The notes beneath the pieces were generated by a model that made no database searches, was not told the DNA's origin, and saw only the letters and a list, made by a program, of their open reading frames with translations. This document shows, one piece after another, positions 53,228 to 62,345 of a stretch of DNA of 64,000 nt (its first letter is position 1; each line of letters begins with the position of its first letter). Both the position numbers and the translations under genes were made by a program. Source of the stretch: Aliiroseovarius sediminis (GTDB lineage: Bacteria > Pseudomonadota > Alphaproteobacteria > Rhodobacterales > Rhodobacteraceae); assembly GCF_022678485.1 (NCBI RefSeq), contig NZ_JALBYP010000026.1, positions 248,001 through 312,000 on the forward strand, read 5' to 3'.

Positions 53228-54598
53228 CTACGGAAGGACCTTTTGCACCAGACCGACAATCCGCTTGATCCAAGGGTTATCAAACAGTCGCGGCGAGAAA
53301 TAGACCCCAGCGACACGTTTGCTGACTTCTGCCATCGTGGGATAGGGGGCGACCATGCCGGCGATCTGGCTCATTTTCAAATTGTTGGCGAAAGCCAACG
53401 CCCACAGGTTGATCATTTCACCCGCGCCCGGCCCCACGATTGACACACCAACGGGCCGCCCCTTGACCACCATCACCTTGATCAGCCCATCGGTTTGTTC
53501 GGTGGCAATCGCACGGTCGTTACCAGCGAAATCAAACCGCGCAACGTCCAGCCCGTCGCCGTGTTTATCACGCGCCTGCGCCTCGGTCAGGCCAATTTGG
53601 GCCAGCTCGGGCGAGGTATAGGTGGCCCAGGGAATGTGATCGGTGCGGTTCTTCGATGACAGACCAAACAGCATCGAGCGGATAATCACCCCCGCCTGAT
53701 ACCCCGCCACATGGGTAAATTGCAGCCCGCCCGCCACATCGCCAATCGCATAGACCCTGCGGTTCGTGGTGCGCAGGCTTGCGTCCACCTTTATGCCGGC
53801 GCGCGTTTGCTCAATGCCTGCGGCGTCTAGGTTCAGCTTGTCCGTGTTGGCTTTTCGCCCCACCGCGACCAGCAGGTGCGAGCCTTTGAAGACGCGCCCA
53901 TCTTTGACCTCCACCTCGATCGCGCCGCCCTTACCGCGCACCTCGGCGGCCATCGCGTCTTCTTCAATGGCGATCCCCTCGCCCCGCAAGACTTCCAGCA
54001 CTTGCGCGGCCAGTTCCGCGTCGTCCTTGCCCAGCGCCTTCGCACCTTCAATCACGGTCACATCGCAGCCCAGCCGTCGATGCGCCTGTGCCATTTCCAG
54101 CCCAATCGGCCCGCCGCCAATGATGAGCAGGTGCTTGGGTTGTTCTTTCAGATCAAAAAGCGTTTCGTTCGTCAAATAAGGCACCTTGTCCAGCCCCGGA
54201 ATGGGCGGCACGAAAGGCGATGATCCAGTGGCGATCACGAAACGGCGCGCCTCAATGATGTGGTCGCCCACCTCAACCTCGGTCGGCGAGATGAAGCGAC
54301 CATCGTCCTGAATGACACGCACGCCCAACCCTTCGAAGCGCTCGACCGAATCATGAGGCTCAATGGTGGCAATCGTTTTGCGGATGTGCGCGTGGGCGCT
54401 ATCCCAACCCATCCCTGTCTTCGCCGCATGAAGCAGAGCCTTGGACGGCACGCAGCCATAATTCAGACAATCGCCGCCCATTTTGTGGCCCTCAAGCAGC
54501 ACGACCGACGCGCCCATCTGAACCGCGCCAGACGCAACTGACAGCCCACCCGAGCCGCCGCCAATCACACAAACGTCCGTCTTGATGCGCTGTGTCAT
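53228..54598 (-). CDS. Class I pyridine nucleotide-disulfide oxidoreductase (MerA/Lpd-like)
   Basis: A 456-residue FAD enzyme with the redox disulfide GGDCLNYGCVPSKALLH (Cys44, Cys49), FAD motif VIGGGSGGLSVASGA (11-25), a second Rossmann IIGGGPIGLEMAQAH and YAIGDVAGG. In the C-terminal interface region, where dihydrolipoamide dehydrogenase has HPTxxE, it reads APYPTMAE (Tyr419), so the catalytic base His is absent. It lacks the MerA vicinal Cys pair at the C-terminus. The substrate is unknown. It is nearly joined to the TMEM64 gene upstream (1-base gap). Confidence 0.87.
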   Translation of the reverse strand: MTQRIKTDVCVIGGGSGGLSVASGAVQMGASVVLLEGHKMGGDCLNYGCVPSKALLHAAKTGMGWDSAHAHIRKTIATIEPHDSVERFEGLGVRVIQDDGRFISPTEVEVGDHIIEARRFVIATGSSPFVPPIPGLDKVPYLTNETLFDLKEQPKHLLIIGGGPIGLEMAQAHRRLGCDVTVIEGAKALGKDDAELAAQVLEVLRGEGIAIEEDAMAAEVRGKGGAIEVEVKDGRVFKGSHLLVAVGRKANTDKLNLDAAGIEQTRAGIKVDASLRTTNRRVYAIGDVAGGLQFTHVAGYQAGVIIRSMLFGLSSKNRTDHIPWATYTSPELAQIGLTEAQARDKHGDGLDVARFDFAGNDRAIATEQTDGLIKVMVVKGRPVGVSIVGPGAGEMINLWALAFANNLKMSQIAGMVAPYPTMAEVSKRVAGVYFSPRLFDNPWIKRIVGLVQKVLP

Positions 54599-54599
54599 C

Positions 54600-55343
54600 T
54601 CATGGTCCTTTGTTGAAACGCTTCAGCGCCATGGGCAGGGCCGCGAGCGCCGCCAGCCCCAGCATCGGCAGAAGGATGTGGGGTTGGAAGATCACCCCAA
54701 GGTCGGGCGCTTCGCCACGGGCGAACACCTCGCCCAGCCCCGCGCCGACCGAGGTATAGACTAATCCGCCCGGTATGATCCCCAAGAAGGTCGAGATCAG
54801 GAAGCGGTGCAGCGGTACGCCGACAAGCGCGGGGATCAGGTTTGCCACAAAGAAGGGAACGACTGGGACAAGTCGCATCAAGAACAGGACCGACCATTGA
54901 TTTTCGTCTATCCCATCCTTGATGGCTTTGATCTTGCCGTCACTTGCCTCCATCCGGGCGGACAGCTTTTCGCCCAGCCCCCAGCGGGCAGCCAGAAAGA
55001 TGATTGTCGCGCCGATGGTGGCTGCGGTGACGTTGAACATCACGCCTGGAAAGATAGAAAACAGGAAGCCGCCGGTCAGTGTCGCAATGGTGGCTCCGGG
55101 CAGTGAAAAGCCGACGATCACCACATAGGCCACGATGAACACCAGTATGGTCGCAGCATAATTGGCATCACGAAAAGCCAACAAAGCCTCGCGATTATCG
55201 GCGAGGGTCTTAAAGCTGAGATAGTCGCGCAGCGTGAACGCTCCAATCACGGCAACCGCGACGATCACAAGCAGCGGTATGTGACGCAGGGCCGGGTGGC
55301 GCGCCTTGTTGCTTGCATCCGAATTAGGATCGGTCATCATCAT
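54600..55343 (-). CDS. TVP38/TMEM64 family inner-membrane protein
   Basis: A 247-residue membrane protein of the DedA-like VTT fold with about six helices. The family core is FSLPGATIATLTGGFLFSIF and FLMRLVPVVPFF...ALVGVPLHRFLISTFLGIIPG. Three consecutive ATGs stand at 55337-55343; I use the first, with GGAAAG upstream. A longer frame continues into the rpmH region but is not conserved. Pairing with a disulfide oxidoreductase is common, and fusions of the two exist in other bacteria, so the pair probably works together. Confidence 0.87.
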   Translation of the reverse strand: MMMTDPNSDASNKARHPALRHIPLLVIVAVAVIGAFTLRDYLSFKTLADNREALLAFRDANYAATILVFIVAYVVIVGFSLPGATIATLTGGFLFSIFPGVMFNVTAATIGATIIFLAARWGLGEKLSARMEASDGKIKAIKDGIDENQWSVLFLMRLVPVVPFFVANLIPALVGVPLHRFLISTFLGIIPGGLVYTSVGAGLGEVFARGEAPDLGVIFQPHILLPMLGLAALAALPMALKRFNKGP

Positions 55344-55515
55344 GAATCTTTCCTGCCCGGCACCGCGGTTTTGACCGGGCGCCTGCTTCACGTTGGGTTG
55401 CTGGCAGGGTGGGCGCATAATCCGGCCTTGCCCACCCCCTTCACGCGTGATTGAACCAAGGTGACCGAAACGGGGCCACCTGTAACAATGTCTGCGAAAA
55501 CTTGTCATCATGTAT

Positions 55516-55544
55516 TTGACTTGGCCCCGAATGCCCCCTATAGA
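55516..55544 (+). promoter_or_regulatory. Sigma70-type promoter of rpmH
   Basis: TTGACT (55516-55521), 17-base spacer, TATAGA (55539-55544), 65 bases before the rpmH start. This is the best promoter match in the window and fits a highly expressed ribosomal gene. Confidence 0.75.
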
Positions 55545-55609
55545 CCGGGCTTCGAATAACCCTCGCTCCGAATCCACCGGGATTGGGACGAAAATGACGG
55601 AGACGGGCG

Positions 55610-55744
55610 ATGAAACGCACCTACCAACCTTCGAACCTGGTTCGCAAACGCCGCCACGGCTTCCGTGCGCGCATGTCCACCGTGGCTGGCCGCAAGATCC
55701 TGAACGCGCGCCGTGCACGCGGTCGGAAATCGCTGAGCGCATAA
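55610..55744 (+). CDS. rpmH: 50S ribosomal protein L34
   Basis: A 44-residue, very basic protein: [20 protein letters not shown], then [20 protein letters not shown], ending SLSA. Every conserved L34 residue block is present. It leads the rpmH-rnpA-yidD block. Confidence 0.98.
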   Translation: MKRTYQPSNLVRKRRHGFRARMSTVAGRKILNARRARGRKSLSA

Positions 55745-55761
55745 GCCGTCGGGCCGCAGGT

Positions 55762-56202
55762 ATGTCTGCGCCCAAAGCTGGCACATTGAAAACCGCCGGG
55801 GCCGAAGGGTCTGCGGCGGTTTCCGTTTGCGCGGATGATCCAAACATTCCGACTTTGACCAAGCGTCGGGATTTTCTGGCCGCCGCCCGCGCGCGCCGTG
55901 CGCCCGCGCCTGCTTTCCTGTTGCAGGCACGCAAGAGGCGCGACACTGAAACGGCCCCACCCGAACAGATACGCATCGGATATACCTGTTCGAAAAAGGT
56001 CGGCAACGCTGTGGCACGCAACCGCGCCAAACGTCGCCTGCGCGCCATCGCACGCGAGGTGTTGCCGACTCATGGCAAGCCCGGCTGGGATTATGTGCTG
56101 ATCGGTCGCGCTGAAAAAACCGCCAACCGTGATTATCTGAAGATGAAAGCCGACCTCGTCCACGCCATCGAACAGATCCACGCGCCGCGCAAAAAACCAT
56201 GA
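55762..56202 (+). CDS. rnpA: Ribonuclease P protein component
   Basis: The protein subunit of RNase P, which matures tRNA 5' ends. The signature is [17 protein letters not shown] (80-96), with [16 protein letters not shown] at 31-46. From ATG 55762 the protein has 146 residues, with about 30 extra at the N-terminus before the usual start of similarity; extended forms are known in alphaproteobacteria. A TTG at codon 32 is a possible internal start. Its stop overlaps the yidD ATG (ATGA). Confidence 0.92.
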   Translation: MSAPKAGTLKTAGAEGSAAVSVCADDPNIPTLTKRRDFLAAARARRAPAPAFLLQARKRRDTETAPPEQIRIGYTCSKKVGNAVARNRAKRRLRAIAREVLPTHGKPGWDYVLIGRAEKTANRDYLKMKADLVHAIEQIHAPRKKP

Positions 56203-56450
56203 ACCCCGCCGTTTACATCCTGTCCTTGCCCATCCGGGCCTATCGGCTGGTTTTCAGCCCTTGGGTCGGTTTTAATTGCCGCTATCAACCAACCTGCAGC
56301 GCCTATGCGCTTGAGGCATTGCAAAAACACGGCGCAATCAAGGGTGGCTGGCTCGCAGCGAAACGGATCGTGCGCTGCAACCCGTGGGGATCGTGCGGCT
56401 ATGATCCGGTGCCTGATACGGACAACAACGACCACCCTGACGCCCCCTGA
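56199..56450 (+). CDS. yidD: Membrane protein insertion efficiency factor YidD
   Basis: An 83-residue amphipathic membrane-associated protein that aids YidC-dependent insertion. The Cys pattern [17 protein letters not shown]...[14 protein letters not shown] is the family signature. Translation is coupled to rnpA. The partner yidC lies about 2.7 kb downstream, after ttcA and an EAL gene. Confidence 0.95.
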   Translation: MNPAVYILSLPIRAYRLVFSPWVGFNCRYQPTCSAYALEALQKHGAIKGGWLAAKRIVRCNPWGSCGYDPVPDTDNNDHPDAP

Positions 56451-56489
56451 GCACTTGCCAGACCGGGTGAAAGTGCTTAGACGCCGCCC

Positions 56490-57353
56490 ATGGAAAATTT
56501 GATCACCAACGATCTGGATGACATCCACCCGCTGTTCCACGGTGCGCCCTCGACCACCGAGTTCAAGAAGCTGCGCAAGCGCATCATGCGCAATGTGCGC
56601 GAGGCGCTGGACCAATATGGAATGGTCGAACGCGGTGCGAAATGGCTGGTTTGCCTGTCGGGCGGCAAGGACAGTTATACGATGCTCGCCGCGCTTTACG
56701 AGCTGAAATGGCGCGGCCTTCTGCCGGTTGAACTGCTGGCCTGTAATCTGGACCAAGGGCAGCCAGGCTTTCCCGCCACCGTGTTGCCCGAGTTCTTGGA
56801 GCGGATGCAGGTGCCCAACCGGATCGAATACGAAGACACCTATTCGATCGTGATGGACAAGATCCCGCAGGGGCGCACCTTCTGTTCGCTCTGTTCACGC
56901 CTGCGCCGCGGCAACCTTTACCGAATCGCGCGGGAAGAAGGATGTTCGGCAGTCGTGCTCGGCCATCATCGCGACGACATCCTCGAGACGTTCTTCATGA
57001 ACCTGTTCCACGGCGGGCGGCTGGCGACAATGCCCCCGAAACTGGTTAATGAGGAAGGTGATCTGTTTGTGTATCGCCCGCTCGCCCATGTTGCCGAGGC
57101 AGACTGCGAAAGATTCGCCACTCAGATGAATTATCCGATCATCCCCTGCGACCTATGCGGGTCACAGGACGGCTTGCAACGCCAACAAGTCAAGAAGATC
57201 CTCGATGGGTGGGAGGCAAACTTCCCCGGTCGCCGGCAAATCATGTTCAAAGCTCTGATGAACACACGACCAAGCCACCTTCTGGATCCACAGCTCTTTG
57301 ATTTCAAAGGGTTGGAGCGCCATTTTCCGACCAATCAAGACAATTCGCTGTAA
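56490..57353 (+). CDS. ttcA: tRNA 2-thiocytidine(32) synthetase TtcA
   Basis: Adds sulfur to C32 in tRNA with an Fe-S cluster and ATP. The 287-residue protein has the PP-loop [13 protein letters not shown] (about 54-66) and the two Cys pairs [10 protein letters not shown] (near 132) and [12 protein letters not shown] (near 223). ATG at 56490. Usual length for the family. Confidence 0.92.
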   Translation: MENLITNDLDDIHPLFHGAPSTTEFKKLRKRIMRNVREALDQYGMVERGAKWLVCLSGGKDSYTMLAALYELKWRGLLPVELLACNLDQGQPGFPATVLPEFLERMQVPNRIEYEDTYSIVMDKIPQGRTFCSLCSRLRRGNLYRIAREEGCSAVVLGHHRDDILETFFMNLFHGGRLATMPPKLVNEEGDLFVYRPLAHVAEADCERFATQMNYPIIPCDLCGSQDGLQRQQVKKILDGWEANFPGRRQIMFKALMNTRPSHLLDPQLFDFKGLERHFPTNQDNSL

Positions 57354-57367
57354 TTTCCTGTTTTGCG

Positions 57368-57382
57368 TTAACGTCTGATTGA
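57368..57382. promoter_or_regulatory. CtrA-box-like sequence
   Basis: TTAA-N7-TTGA, one base from the CtrA consensus TTAA-N7-TTAA, 87 bases before the EAL gene start. CtrA controls motility and c-di-GMP genes in Rhodobacterales. A single near-match can arise by chance. Confidence 0.3.
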
Positions 57383-57468
57383 CTACATGTTCCTAGTTTG
57401 TCCTTTAAAGGGCGCTCAACCAAACACGCCGTCTTTTCGTGTTTGATGCGCCGGCAAAGGATTGGGTC

Positions 57469-59001
57469 ATGGCAAGAATTCAAGGATCTGAGCGATTGAA
57501 AAAACGCGTGCGGGCAGCGCTGACGGCGCCTCATCTTGCCGCGTTCCTGCCAGCGGTCATGATCTTCGCCTATTGGTATGGTGGTGAGCACCTGATGGTC
57601 TTTGTCGCCATCCTGTTTCCCGGACTTCTTGCCGTGGGTGGGGCATTAACACGACCGTCACCGCGAACAGGGGCGGTCAAAGATCCGACTACCGGCCTGC
57701 CCTTTCGGCCCAAGCTGATAGCGCAGCTGGACCATGGGTTTGAAAGCAACGCCGAATACGAAAAGTCCTGTCTGATCTTGGAAATCGATGATTTTCAGAA
57801 GCTTAGCGCGCATTTGGGTGCGGCCGGCATGCACCAAGTTCTCGCGACGCTTTCAGACCGTGTGCGGGCCGCTTTGCGCGAAACAGATTTGGTCTGCTTC
57901 TTGGATACGGGCAGATTCGGTATCTCGATCGACAAACGGCAGCGCGCCGATCTAGAAGCCACGCTGCAACTGGCCGCGCGGCTGCAGGCTGCAGTCAGCG
58001 AACCGATTTCGATCGACCAGACGCGAGTTCTGTTGTCGTCCTGTATCGGTTTCGCACTGCCAAGCCGCGCACCCGAAGCGACGGGCGAGGCGTTATTTGC
58101 CGCCGCCGAAAGCGCACTGGATGTGGCATTGCTGGGCGGGCCAGGCTCAGTGCGGGCGTTCTCGAATGGGATGGCCACACGCGTTGGGCGCTGTGAACAC
58201 AACCGCGTTGACTTGAGCCGCGCCCTTGATACGGGTGAGATGTTGCCGTGGTTCCAGCCGCAAGTCTGCGTCAAGACTGGTCGCATTACGGGGTGCGAGG
58301 CCTTGGTGCGTTGGCAGCATCCGACCATGGGGCTGATCGCCCCCGGCGCCTTTTTGCCCGCGATTGCCAAAGCCGGCCTGATGGAGCGGTTGGGGCAGGT
58401 CGTCCTTTTTGGTGCATTGTCAGCGTTGCGGGACTGGGATCTTCAAGGGGCCAAAATCCCCACCGTGGCAATCAACATTTCGGCTGATGAACTGAACGAT
58501 CCCAGCCTGTCCGAGAAGATCAAGTGGGAACTTGATCGGTTCGACGTTCAGCCCGAGCGTCTGATCATCGAGATCCTTGAAAATGTGATTGCACAAACCG
58601 AGGATGACGTCGCCCGACACAATATCCATGCGCTCGCAAAAATGGGTTGCAAGATCGACCTTGATGATTTCGGCACAGGAAATGCCTCGATCGCAAGTAT
58701 TGCACGCTTCGATGTTCATCGGATCAAGATCGATCGATCCTTCGTCACCCATATTGATACCGACAGCGATCAACAGAACATGATCTCTGCGATATTAACG
58801 ATGACCCGCCAGTTGGCCGTTGGCACGGTGGCCGAAGGTGTTGAAACCCACGGCGAATTCACAAAGCTTGTCGAACTCGGCTGCCAGTATGCACAGGGCT
58901 ATTCGATTGCAAAACCGATGCCTGCGCACGCATTCGCAGATTGGGCAAGAGCACACGAACCGAAAAACATCCAACCCAACACGTTTCCCAAACTTGCATG
59001 A
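57469..59001 (+). CDS. EAL-domain c-di-GMP phosphodiesterase with degenerate GGDEF
   Basis: A 510-residue protein with two short N-terminal helices (about 22-60), a degenerate GGDEF domain and a C-terminal EAL domain. The GGDEF motif is replaced by DTGRFGI near residue 146, so cyclase activity is unlikely. The EAL part keeps GCEALVRWQHP near 277, NISADEL, IEILENV, LDDFGTGNAS near 398, IKIDRSF, EGVE and AQGY, matching an active phosphodiesterase. ATG 57469 has AGGA upstream; GTG at 57439 is an alternative. It lies between ttcA and yidC. Base use is a little less GC-rich than its neighbours. Confidence 0.9.
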   Translation: MARIQGSERLKKRVRAALTAPHLAAFLPAVMIFAYWYGGEHLMVFVAILFPGLLAVGGALTRPSPRTGAVKDPTTGLPFRPKLIAQLDHGFESNAEYEKSCLILEIDDFQKLSAHLGAAGMHQVLATLSDRVRAALRETDLVCFLDTGRFGISIDKRQRADLEATLQLAARLQAAVSEPISIDQTRVLLSSCIGFALPSRAPEATGEALFAAAESALDVALLGGPGSVRAFSNGMATRVGRCEHNRVDLSRALDTGEMLPWFQPQVCVKTGRITGCEALVRWQHPTMGLIAPGAFLPAIAKAGLMERLGQVVLFGALSALRDWDLQGAKIPTVAINISADELNDPSLSEKIKWELDRFDVQPERLIIEILENVIAQTEDDVARHNIHALAKMGCKIDLDDFGTGNASIASIARFDVHRIKIDRSFVTHIDTDSDQQNMISAILTMTRQLAVGTVAEGVETHGEFTKLVELGCQYAQGYSIAKPMPAHAFADWARAHEPKNIQPNTFPKLA

Positions 59002-59109
59002 CGTCGCGAACCACCAACGTTTCAAAGACGGACAGCCTAAAACTGCTTGACCTTTTGCGCCCTGCCCTGTTGAACCACTCTGACCGAAATTGATGAGTGG
59101 TAGGGCCCA

Positions 59110-60939
59110 ATGGACGACCAGAACAAGAACTTGATCTTCGCAACAGTGCTGAGTTTTCTTGTCATCACTGGGTGGATGATCATGTTTCCACCGGCCGACC
59201 CCGCCCCGGTTACCACCCCTGCCGAGCAGGTCGAAGCTGACGGCCAAGTCATTCCTCCCGCGCCCACATCAAACAACGCCACGACGGTGGCCACGGCTGA
59301 AGATGTCTCGCAGCAGCAAGCCGACGTGGGCCGCGTCGACATCGACACACCCGAGTTATCGGGTTCCATCTCGCTTCTGGGCGGCCGGTTGGACGATCTG
59401 AAGCTGAAAGCCTATCACGTCGAACTTTCCAAAGAGAGCGACATCGTCACCTTGCTGCGCCCCACCGGTGAACCCGAGGCATACTACGCCCTGTATGGCT
59501 GGACCCCCGGCGGGCAAACCGCGTTGGAAGACGTGCCGGGCCCAACCACAATTTGGTCAGTCGAAGGCAATGCCAAATTGACCGCGGAAACCCCGGTTAC
59601 TCTGCGTTGGGACAACGGCAACGGCTTATCATTCCGACGCACTATATCGGTCGATGAAAATTTCATGTTCACGATCGAACAATCTGTCCAAAATACAAGC
59701 GATCAAACCCACCGCATGGCACCCTATGGCGTGCTGGCGCGCCACGGTGAACCTTCTGATCTGAAGGGCTTTTTCATCCTTCACGAAGGCGCGCTTCGTC
59801 AGAACGACGATAAACGCGAGTATTTCAAATACAAACATCTACGCGATATGGATGACAGCGACGAGATCTCCAAACGTTGGTCAACGCCCGGCTTGATCGC
59901 GGATGCCAAGAAAGTGACCGAGGGCGGTTGGACGGGCTTCACGGACCATTACTGGATGACCGTTCTGATCCCCGACGAACAGCAGGCGTTTTCATCAGTT
60001 TTTCAGTATGCAGAAAACAGTGACACGTTTCGCACCTACGCTCAGATGGAAACTCTGACCGTAGCGCCGGGTGAAAAACAAAGCGTCGAAACGCGGCTTT
60101 TCGCGGGTGCGAAAGAATGGCAAACCATTCGCGATTATGAGAAATCTGGAAATGTCAAAAACTTCCTTGATACGATTGACTGGGGTCTATTCTTCTTCCT
60201 GACCAAGCCAATTTTCGCCGTGCTTCATTGGCTAAACGCCGTAATCGGTAACATGGGCTGGGCGATCATCGGCCTGACGCTGGTGATCAAGGCTGTCCTG
60301 TTCCCGCTGGCCTATAAATCCTACGTCTCGATGGCGAAGATGAAAGAGCTGCAGCCGCAGATGGAGGCCTTGAAGGAACGCGCAGGCGACGACCGCACGA
60401 AACTGCAACAAGAAATGATGGAGCTCTACAAACGTGAGAAGGTGAACCCGGCGTCGGGCTGCCTGCCCATTCTTTTGCAAATTCCGATTTTTTTCTCGCT
60501 TTACAAGGTGATCTTCGTCACGCTGGAACTGCGGCACGCACCGTGGATCGGCTGGATCAACGACCTTTCCGCACCTGATCCCAGCTCGATCCTGAACCTG
60601 TTCGGCCTTCTGTCTTATGCCCCCCCCGGACCGGAAAGCTTGCTGGCCATCATTTCACTGGGTGTTCTGCCGATCATTCTTGGGATTTCGATGTGGTTGC
60701 AGCAGAAGCTGAACCCGGCCCCCACCGATCCGACACAGGCGATGATCTTCGCGTGGATGCCTTGGGTGTTCATGTTCATGCTGGGTCAGTTCGCATCGGG
60801 CTTGGTGATCTATTGGATCGCGAACAACACGATTACGTTCATTCAGCAATACACGATCATGCGCAGCCACGGGCACAAACCCGATGTTCTGGGCAATGTG
60901 TTGAAAACTTTTAAACGCAAGTCGAAGGACGCAAGTTGA
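59110..60939 (+). CDS. yidC: Membrane protein insertase YidC
   Basis: Inserts and folds inner-membrane proteins, alone or with SecYEG. The 609-residue Gram-negative form has an N-terminal helix (about 7-25), a large periplasmic domain (about 75-350) and five C-terminal helices with KPIFAVLHWLNAVIGNMGWA, the conserved KMKELQPQMEALKERAGDD cytoplasmic loop, ASGCLPILLQIPIFFSLYKV, and a final FASGLVIYW. Its TGA overlaps the ATG of the MOSC gene. Confidence 0.96.
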   Translation: MDDQNKNLIFATVLSFLVITGWMIMFPPADPAPVTTPAEQVEADGQVIPPAPTSNNATTVATAEDVSQQQADVGRVDIDTPELSGSISLLGGRLDDLKLKAYHVELSKESDIVTLLRPTGEPEAYYALYGWTPGGQTALEDVPGPTTIWSVEGNAKLTAETPVTLRWDNGNGLSFRRTISVDENFMFTIEQSVQNTSDQTHRMAPYGVLARHGEPSDLKGFFILHEGALRQNDDKREYFKYKHLRDMDDSDEISKRWSTPGLIADAKKVTEGGWTGFTDHYWMTVLIPDEQQAFSSVFQYAENSDTFRTYAQMETLTVAPGEKQSVETRLFAGAKEWQTIRDYEKSGNVKNFLDTIDWGLFFFLTKPIFAVLHWLNAVIGNMGWAIIGLTLVIKAVLFPLAYKSYVSMAKMKELQPQMEALKERAGDDRTKLQQEMMELYKREKVNPASGCLPILLQIPIFFSLYKVIFVTLELRHAPWIGWINDLSAPDPSSILNLFGLLSYAPPGPESLLAIISLGVLPIILGISMWLQQKLNPAPTDPTQAMIFAWMPWVFMFMLGQFASGLVIYWIANNTITFIQQYTIMRSHGHKPDVLGNVLKTFKRKSKDAS

Positions 60940-61688
60940 TGGCACATGTCGCCGAAATTTGGCGGCACCCCATCAAGTCGCACGGGCGCGAGGCATTGCG
61001 GGATGTGCTGTTGCAAGCAGGTGAATGCCTGCCGCACGACCGCCACTGGGCCGTTGCGCACGAGGCCGCGAAGCTGGTCGAGGGGCAGTGGGCACCATGC
61101 GCAAATTTCTCTCGCGGATCGAAAGCCCCCCTTCTAATGGCTTTGAGTGCCAGCTTCGACGCCGACGCCAACATGGTCACATTGACCCACCCGCAGCGGC
61201 CGGATCTGACGATAAACCCGGACCGGGCCGAAGACAACGCGCGGTTCATCGAATGGATCACGCCGCTTTGCCGACCTGAGCGGGCGGCACCAGACCGGAT
61301 CGTCAAAGCAGATCGGGGAATGACGGATACTGATTTTCCGTCTGTCTCGCTGATCAATCTGGCATCGCACAAGGCGGTTGAAAATCATTTGAAGCAAGAG
61401 CTTTCGCCACTGCGTTGGCGTGCAAACCTGCAACTGGCCGGGCTTGAAGCTTGGCAGGAGCGAACATGGATCGGCAAAACCGTTCGCGTCGGTGCGGCCG
61501 AACTGGAAATCCGCGAAGAAACTACGCGTTGTCTTGCCACGACGGCGAACCCCCGCACAGGCGACCGCGACGCGGACACGCTGGGCGCGCTGAGACAGGG
61601 CTGGGGGCATCAGGAATTCGGCGTCTACGGCTATGTCGCCAAACCCGGTATCGTGCGTGTCGACAGCCCGGTCGAGGTGATCGCATGA
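60939..61688 (+). CDS. MOSC domain-containing protein
   Basis: A 249-residue protein with an N-terminal beta-barrel (HVAEIWRHPIKSHGREAL) and a MOSC domain (RANLQLAGLEAWQERTWIGK, VRVGAAELEIREETTRCLAT with the conserved Cys, then NPRTGDRD). MOSC proteins transfer sulfur or bind molybdenum cofactor; the exact role is unknown. It is coupled to yidC upstream (TGATG) and engB downstream (ATGA), an arrangement typical of Rhodobacterales. Confidence 0.86.
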   Translation: MAHVAEIWRHPIKSHGREALRDVLLQAGECLPHDRHWAVAHEAAKLVEGQWAPCANFSRGSKAPLLMALSASFDADANMVTLTHPQRPDLTINPDRAEDNARFIEWITPLCRPERAAPDRIVKADRGMTDTDFPSVSLINLASHKAVENHLKQELSPLRWRANLQLAGLEAWQERTWIGKTVRVGAAELEIREETTRCLATTANPRTGDRDADTLGALRQGWGHQEFGVYGYVAKPGIVRVDSPVEVIA

Positions 61689-62338
61689 CCCAGCTTCCGT
61701 TCCCTCTGGCGGACGAACCCGACCCGCAAGCGCACGAGGCGGGACGTCTTTTGTTCGCCGCCAACACCGATTTCCTGAAAGGCGTGGTCTCGATGGACGG
61801 CCTGCCCGCCCCCGACCGGATCGAGGTGTGCTTTGCAGGTCGATCAAATGTCGGAAAGTCCAGCCTGATCAACGCCCTGACGGGCCGCAAGGGGCTGGCC
61901 CGCGCGTCAAACACGCCCGGCCGCACGCAGGAAATCAACTTTTTTACGACGACCGATGGCCCCTATCTGGTGGACCTGCCGGGTTATGGCTATGCCAACG
62001 CGCCGGTGGCAGTGGTCGAAAAATGGCAGCGGTTGCTGAAATCCTATCTGTCTGGCCGGCAAAATCTGCGGCGAGCCTTCGTCCTGATTGATGCGCGCCA
62101 CGGCGTAAAACCTGTGGATAACGAGATTATGTCGCTTTTGGATAAATCCGCCGTCACGTTTCAGGCGGTGCTGACCAAAGCTGATAAGGTTAAGGAAAAG
62201 GACCGCGAAAAAATGTTCGCGCAAGTGCGCGGTGCCTTGTCAAAACACCCAGCGGCCTTTCCCGAAATTGTGCTGACATCCTCGGACAAAGGGTTGGGGA
62301 TCGAAACCTTGCGCGCAATCATCGCCACGCTGGACTGA
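61685..62338 (+). CDS. engB: Ribosome biogenesis GTPase EngB (YsxC/YihA)
   Basis: A 217-residue GTPase needed for 50S assembly. G1 is CFAGRSNVGKSSLIN (about 48-62), G2 region ASNTPGRTQEINFF, G3 DLPGYGYA, G4 LTKADKV, G5 TSSDKGLG. ATG at 61685 overlaps the MOSC stop. Confidence 0.95.
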   Translation: MTQLPFPLADEPDPQAHEAGRLLFAANTDFLKGVVSMDGLPAPDRIEVCFAGRSNVGKSSLINALTGRKGLARASNTPGRTQEINFFTTTDGPYLVDLPGYGYANAPVAVVEKWQRLLKSYLSGRQNLRRAFVLIDARHGVKPVDNEIMSLLDKSAVTFQAVLTKADKVKEKDREKMFAQVRGALSKHPAAFPEIVLTSSDKGLGIETLRAIIATLD

Positions 62339-62345
62339 CACCCGA

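Noticed and set aside
55344-56048. Extension of the TMEM64 frame upstream across the rpmH/rnpA region
   Set aside because: The extra residues are antisense to rpmH and rnpA; the conserved protein starts at 55343.
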